Below are positions 58,196 through 64,000 of a DNA stretch of 64,000 bases, piece after piece. The notes beneath the pieces were generated by a model. It did no database searches and was not told the DNA's origin. It saw only the letters and a program-made list of their open reading frames with translations. A program made the translations under genes and the position numbers. The first letter of the stretch is position 1, and every line of letters starts with the position of its first letter. The stretch comes from Solen grandis (lineage: Eukaryota; Mollusca; Bivalvia; Adapedonta; Solenidae): assembly GCA_021229015.1 (NCBI GenBank), contig CM037792.1, forward strand, positions 38,280,544 to 38,344,543, read 5' to 3'.

Positions 58196-59475
58196 TAGCT
58201 AACCTGAGCAAAACATGCTCAAGATGAGCTATTGCGGCCAATGAATCTCCGTCTTCCGTCGTCAACATTTAACTTAAGACGACATCTCTTCATAAACCAC
58301 TGGGCCAATTTTAATGAAACTTCACAGGAATGTTCCTTGGGTGGAGCCCTTTCATAGTTGTTCATTTCATGCAGAACTCTGGTTGCCATGGCAACGGAAA
58401 GAAAAAAAAATCTTCTGCTCCAAAACTACTGGCTGGATTTCAAAGTTATTTGGCAAATATGTTTCTTGGGTCACTCTCTACCAATAATGTTCAAATTATT
58501 TTGATCCGTTGAAAAACATGGCCGCCAGGGGGCAGAGCCCATTTTCCTTATATGTATATAGTAAAATCTTCAAATATCTTCTCCTCCGAAATTACTGGCT
58601 GGATTTCAAAGTTATTTGACACAGATGTTCCTTAGGTCACTCCCTGCCAAGATTTTTCAAATTATTTTGATCCTTTGAAACAGCAAATATATGTTATGAT
58701 ATTATGGAAAATTGGCTTTGCCAAATGCCAGTCGTAAATCCAATGAGTACTTTTGGACGAGAAGAACTTTCAAATTTGTACTATATATATATATATATGA
58801 AAATGGACTCCGCCCCCTGGTCCCCTGTTTTTTCAACGGATCAAACTAATTTGAACAGTCTCTCTAGAGAGTGACCTAAGAACATCTGTGCCAAAAAAAG
58901 AAGAAATTTCAAATTTGTATGCATATAAGGAAAACGGGCTCCGCCCCTTGGCGACCATATTTTTCAATGGAACGAAAAAAACTTGAACGATTTTGGCGGA
59001 GAGTGACTAAAAGAACATCTGTGACAAATAACTTTGAAATCCAGCCCGTACTTTTGGACAAGATTTTTCAATTTTTTACTATAAACATACATGTATAAGT
59101 AAAACAGGCTCTTTTCCATGGTGGCCATGTTTTTCAGCGGATCAAAATAGTTTGAACAATCTTGACAGAGAGTGACCCAAGGAACATATTTGCCAAAATA
59201 CCTCTGAAATCCAGCCAGTAGTTTTGGAGGAGAATAGTTTTGAAGTTTTCACATTTTTCCCTTTTTAGTTGCCATGGCAACAACATTTTGGCATGGAATT
59301 CAATTCTTTGAACAACTTTGGAGGTGGACCACCCAAGGAATATTCCTATGAAGTTTTATGAAAAGTGGCCCAATAGTTTAGGAGGAGATGTCGTTTAATT
59401 TAATGTTCACGACAGACGACGAACAGTCATCAGTCACAAAAGCTCACCCTGAGCAAGTTGTGCTCAGGTGAGCTA
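58196..59475. repeat. Inverted pair of hairpin-ended repeats, centre deleted
   Basis: Mirror of 12825-14259. Outer ends are intact (agctaacctgagc at 58198; ggtgagcta at 59475). The two facing ACAAGAG ends are missing: at 58677-58681 the text jumps from 'gatcctttgaaa' to 'cagcaaatatat'. Confidence 0.65.
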
Positions 59476-59579
59476 AAAATTAGAACACTTAAATGACAGA
59501 AATCAGATATTTTGTGGAGATTTTAATTTAGTTCAAGACAGTAACTTAAGAATATTCTAATTATAAACATATAAATAAC

Positions 59580-61290
59580 AAATTTTGCTCCACTTCAAAA
59601 GTAGTAAGAAATAACGGGCGAGCTGAACTATTTCAGAAACTACAAAATGAAGATCCAAAATGTATGAAAATATAACTTCACACGAATAAATTTTGTCCCA
59701 CTTCATAAGTAGTAAGAAATAGGCCATTAGCTGGACTATTTCAGAAACTGTATGAAGATCCAAAATGTATGAAAATATAAACTTCATTCGAACAAATTTT
59801 CCCCACTTATAATAGTAAGAAATAGGGGGTGTTGGACTATTTCAGAAATACAAATGAAGACCCAAAATGTATGAAAATATATCTTCACTCGAACAAATAT
59901 TGCCCCACTTCATAAGTAGTAAGAAATAGCGAGCGAGCTGGACTATTTCAAAAACTACACATGAAGACCCAAAATGTATGAAAATATAACTTCACACGAA
60001 TAAATTTTGCCCCCCTTCATAAGTAGTAAGAAATAGGCCATGAGCTGGACTATTTCAGAAACTATGAAGACCAAAATGTAGAAATATAATTCACTCAAAA
60101 TATTGCCCCCTAATAAATAGTAAGAAATAGAGGGTGAGCTGGACTATATCGGTAACTACATATGAAAATCCAAAACAAAACCTATCAGAATAGCCAAAAA
60201 AACATCAGGAAATTACTTAACTCAAACAAATTTGCCCAACTGCATATGTAGTAAGAAAAGGGGGGAGCTTTTCCCCCACTTACAAAAATAAATAGAGATA
60301 TGGACTATTTCAGAAACTATGTATGAAGATCCAAAATGTATGAAAATACAAACTTCATTCGAACAAATTTTACCCCACTTCATAGGTAGTAAGAAATAGG
60401 GGGTGTGTTGGACTATTTCAGAAAGTACAAATGAAGACCCAAAATGTATGAAAATATATCTTCACTCGAACAAATATTGCCCCACTTCATAAGTAGTAAG
60501 AAATAGGGGGCTGGACTATTTCAAAAACTACACATGAAGACCCAAAATGTATGAAAATATAACTTCACACGAATAAATTTTGCAAGACCCAAATCCCCTA
60601 AAAAAACATCAGGAAATTACTTAACTCAAACAAATTTGCCCAACTGCATATGTAGTAAGAAATAGGGGGCGAGCTGAATTATTTCAGTAACTACATATGA
60701 AAACCAAAAACAGAACCTAACAGAATACCCAAAACAAAACCTATCAGAATACAGCTTAACTCAACAATTTTGCCCCCACTTCATAAATAGTATGAAATAG
60801 GGGGTGATCTGGACTATTTCAGAAACTATGTATGAAGACCCAAAATGTATGAAAATATAACTTCATTCGAACAAATTTTGCCCTACTTCATAAGTATAAG
60901 AAATAGTGGATGAGCTAGACTATTTCAGAAAGTATGTATGAAGACCCCAAAGCTATCAGAATACAACTTCACTCAAATAATTTTTGCCCCACTTCATGAG
61001 TAATAAGAAATAGTGGATGAGCTGGGCTTTTTCAATAATTATGTTTGAAGACCCAAACCTATGGGAATATAACTTCACTCGAACATAATTGCCCCACTTC
61101 ATTAATAGTAAGAAATAGCGGGTGAGCTGGACAATTTCAGTAACTGCATGTGAAGACCAAAAACCTATCAGAATAACTTCACTTGAACAAATTTTGTCCC
61201 ACTTCATAAATAGTAAGAAATAGGGTATGAGCTTGCTTAACTATTTCAGTAACCATATAGTTCTTGTAGACGTATCTTGGCGCATCACAT
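59580..61290. repeat. ~110 bp minisatellite array (right-arm copy)
   Basis: Inverted copy of 10745-12725, shorter by roughly 270 bp, with partly scrambled monomers between 60060 and 60600. This is as expected for unequal exchange or for misassembly of a tandem array. Confidence 0.8.
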
Positions 61291-61539
61291 GGCCAATTTT
61301 GACACACATAAAATAGTTCAGAAACTTGGCGACGTTATCAATCGACATTGACATCTTAGAACCCTAAAACACAGAGAACACTTAAACTTTTTTTTTCTGA
61401 ACATTGTGTGCCACTTTTGCGACACTGACAGGTCTATGAGAAAGTTGAAAACAAAACATTTACATATAATGAAAAAACAAAATAAATCAATAAAAATATC
61501 TAAAAAACAAACAAACAAAAAAACAGGGAAAAAAAAGAG

Positions 61540-61719
61540 CTATCAGTAAGACTGCGCGCTTGACTTTTCAAATGCTTGTCAATATAGAAAATTAATTGTA
61601 GTAAAAGGCAAAATAAAATCACTGGATTATCAAAAGTAAACAAGGGATATAAACATGTATTCCAAGTTTTAAGCAATATCTGAAATGGTTCAGTGAAAAA
61701 AGTGAGCAAGTATAAAACG
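61540..61719 (+). repeat. Fragment of the ACAAGAGCTGTC family (right-arm copy)
   Basis: agagctatcagtaagactgc at 61537 followed by gcttgacttttcaaatgctt. Mirror of 10284-10480. Confidence 0.45.
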
Positions 61720-62649
61720 AAGAAGCCCATAGAGGCCCTAGATCTCTCACTTGAGTATAGGGTTTCCCCAAGGAACATCTGTACTTAAACATTTTGAAAT
61801 CTGGCCAGTAGTTTTGAAGGAGATGATTTTTAAAGTTTTCACAATTCATTTCTTTCCATTTTAGCAACTTTTATGAAGGTTCATCCAAGGATCATCCCTG
61901 CCAAATTTAATCAAATATTGTCCAGCGGTTTCAGAGCAGATGTCGTTTAAGGTTTAACTATATACATATCAGAAAAATTAGCCAGGCCCTGGAGCCATGT
62001 TTTTCACAGATCAGAATAATTTTCGCAAATATTGGTAGAGGGTTACCAAGGAACATTTGTACTAAAATATTTCGAATCTGGCCAGTAGTTTTGAAGGAGA
62101 TGGTTTTTAAAGTTTTCATAAGTCATTTCTTTCCATTGCCAATGCAACCAGAGTTCTACATGGACCAAGTCTATCTGAGCAAACTTTGTGAAGGTTCACC
62201 CAAGGATCATCCCTGCTAATTTTATAAAATTCTTGTCCAGCGATTTCAGAGATGTCGTTCAAGTTTTCACTATATACATATAAGGCAAATTAGCCCCGCC
62301 CCTGACGGCCATGTTTCTTTACGGATCAGAATAGTTTTAGCAAATATTGGTAGAGGGTTACCAAAGGAACATTTGTAATGAAACATTTTGAAATCTGGCC
62401 AGTAGTTTTGAAGAAGATGACTTTTAAAGTTTTCTTAATTTTTTGCTTTCCGTTGCCATACCAACCAGAGTTCTACATGGATCAAGTTTATTTTAGAAAC
62501 CATTGTGAAAGTTCACCCAAAGATCATCCCTGCCAAGTTTAATCAAATTCTGTCCAGCGGTTTCAGAGGAGATGTTTAAGCAAAATGTTGATGATGCACG
62601 ACAGACGATGACGAACGTAGGGTGATCCTAACGTGCTCATGGTGAGCTA
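61720..62649 (+). repeat. Hairpin-ended repeat, copy 1 (right-arm copy)
   Basis: Mirror of 9351-10283: gcccatagaggccct near 61727, and GGTGAGCTAA closing at 62649. Confidence 0.65.
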
Positions 62650-63359
62650 AAAAAAAAAAATTAACTGAGATTCTAAGTTAAAAAATAGTACTCTTCCGAC
62701 CATATGGAGGGATGAGGTCATAAACATGCATTCAAAGTTTCAAAGCAACACTTTCAAGGGTTCAGTGGAAAACTCAGTTAGTATGAAAAATTTGATCAAA
62801 ATTTTAAGTTGAAAAGGGGCATAAATTGTCAAAATCCATGACGAGTAATCAACTCTCGACCCCAAAACAGGGGTGATCAGATCATACACAACTATACCAA
62901 GTTTCAAAGAAAATTCAATGGGTTCAGTGAAAACAAGAAATAATTGTAACAGTAAACACACGGGCATAACCCTATCGGCAGGCTCTCTGCGGAAATCGCT
63001 ATATCGGGCAGGCTCTCTGCGTTGCACCGGGGCATTTTGCCATAAACACTAGCAAACGTGGATGGAAATGAAAAAAAACAGGCCAATGGTCACTTTTCAA
63101 AGGTGAATTGTCAATATTAAGTATTGACGGAATATTAGAGTATTTAGCTACTATATGTATATGCGTGTAATTTCAATTATCAGCGACTGCGACCGAAACT
63201 GGCCAAACAGTTAAGTGATGTACCAACATGGAGCACAACTCGGCACTTTTTACAGGCTTCAGCAGGTTATTGCTTTGATTATGTCTAAAAGTATGACCAC
63301 GAATGTATTCTTTTCGTTATATTTTCAAGATATACCGTAAATTAGCCGATTTTATTGTT

Positions 63360-64000
63360 TTTTAAAAAAAAAAAAAACAACCTTTTTTGGTTTTTGTTAG
63401 TTCTCTTAAAAACCCTTTTTTGAAGAAAGGGCTTTCTCTTTCTTTTTTCCCAGAAAATTTTTTTTTGAAAAGCTATTAGGGTACTTTTTGTTTTTTTTTT
63501 TGAATTTTTTTTTATGCTTTTGTCCTTCCAGTTTTTTTTTTTTTTTTTTTTTTTACTATTGGGGGGAAAAGTCCGGGCCCAAAGGGTGGGGTGGTTAAAA
63601 AAAGGGGGGTTTTTTAAATTTTTTTTTGCCACTTTTTTTAAATACCCCTCCCTACTTAAAAAAAGAATTTTAAAAAAAAACTTAAAATCCCCAATTAACA
63701 ATGAACAAAATTTAAAGTGTTTTCTCATAAAAAAGGCGATTTTTATGTTTGATTTAATCCCCCGTTTGAAAATGTGAAAAAAAACTTTCGCTTCTCGAAA
63801 ATATTTTTTTCTGGATTAATGAAATTGGGAACTGTGCTTGAAAAAAAAAAAGGGTATTTTTCTTTGTCACTTGATTTTGGTCGTTGAAAATGAAAAAAAC
63901 TTTTCAATTTTTTTTTCGCGACCCAGGTCATGTCGAGTAAAAAAACCCCAATTTTAAAAACATCCTTTAAAAGGAAAATTTTTTTGCCCCTTGTTATAAC
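63360..64000. other. Homopolymer-corrupted end of the right arm
   Basis: Still alignable to 8022-8640 inverted, but T, A, G and C runs are expanded or contracted every few bases. Open frames here are K/F-rich artefacts. Confidence 0.75.

Larger units (their letters stand above)
37620..64000 (-). repeat. Right arm of the ~27 kb inverted repeat
   Basis: Reverse complement of 8022-35232, running to the last base of the window. Sequence quality is uneven. Long clean stretches (42080-44400, 47150-48400, 49000-63300) alternate with patches dense in homopolymer indels (about 38300-42080, 44400-47050, 48420-48900, 63360-64000). Confidence 0.95.

Noticed and set aside
63342..63931. K/F/N-rich ORFs at the end of the window
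   Set aside because: They lie in a homopolymer-corrupted patch and are absent from the clean copy in the left arm.

Overview
The window reads as non-coding-rich nuclear DNA from a metazoan, most likely a bivalve mollusc. Two conserved animal genes with spliceosomal introns are recognisable. The rest is AT-rich sequence with long homopolymers and dense families of non-autonomous repeats of a kind I associate with bivalve genomes: tRNA-derived SINEs, hairpin-ended repeats beginning ACAAGAG, and a degenerate Ty3/gypsy-type gag. The bivalve assignment is inference. I saw no bacterial genes, CRISPR array, rRNA or intact tRNA gene.

Layout. (1) Positions 1-8021 are single copy here. They carry most of RPL27 (large ribosomal subunit protein eL27) on the minus strand, in three coding exons with the last exon missing, next to a three-deep nest of repeats (479-2606), two SINE copies and a small TA-flanked hairpin element. 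(2) Positions 8022-35232 form the left arm of a giant inverted repeat. It holds hairpin-ended repeats, a ~2 kb minisatellite with a ~690 bp higher-order period, a 2.27 kb TA-flanked terminal-inverted-repeat element, a 2.18 kb foldback-type element, a truncated gag with an LTR-like leader, and the first two coding exons of a ceramide synthase gene on the plus strand. (3) Positions 35233-35332 are exactly 100 N. (4) Positions 35333-37619 are 2.3 kb of single-copy, noisy-looking sequence, mostly one ACAAGAGCACC-type repeat. (5) Positions 37620-64000 repeat the whole left arm in reverse complement and run off the window edge, so the true end of the palindrome is not visible.

The two arms are collinear over about 27 kb but not identical. 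They differ by SNPs, by clean structural variants (a ~72 bp deletion beside the foldback element in the left arm, a ~230 bp deletion with TTTC microhomology in the right arm, minisatellite length changes), and by patches in the right arm crowded with homopolymer indels that break the reading frame of ceramide synthase exon 1. The simplest reading is a mis-scaffold: the right-hand contig is the other haplotype, or a poorly polished duplicate, joined in inverted orientation across a placeholder gap. A genuine recent inverted duplication is the alternative.

The genes do not form a functional unit: one encodes a ribosomal protein and the other an ER-membrane sphingolipid enzyme. The most interesting biology is in the mobile elements. 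Three otherwise different repeat families share one end plan (5' ACAAGAG plus a family-specific hairpin, central tandem repeats, and a 3' TTCG-apex hairpin, followed in two of the families by CTRR), which suggests one Helitron/Helentron-like mobilisation system. The foldback-type element has an 8-bp target duplication, and each of its long inverted repeats is itself a folded minisatellite.
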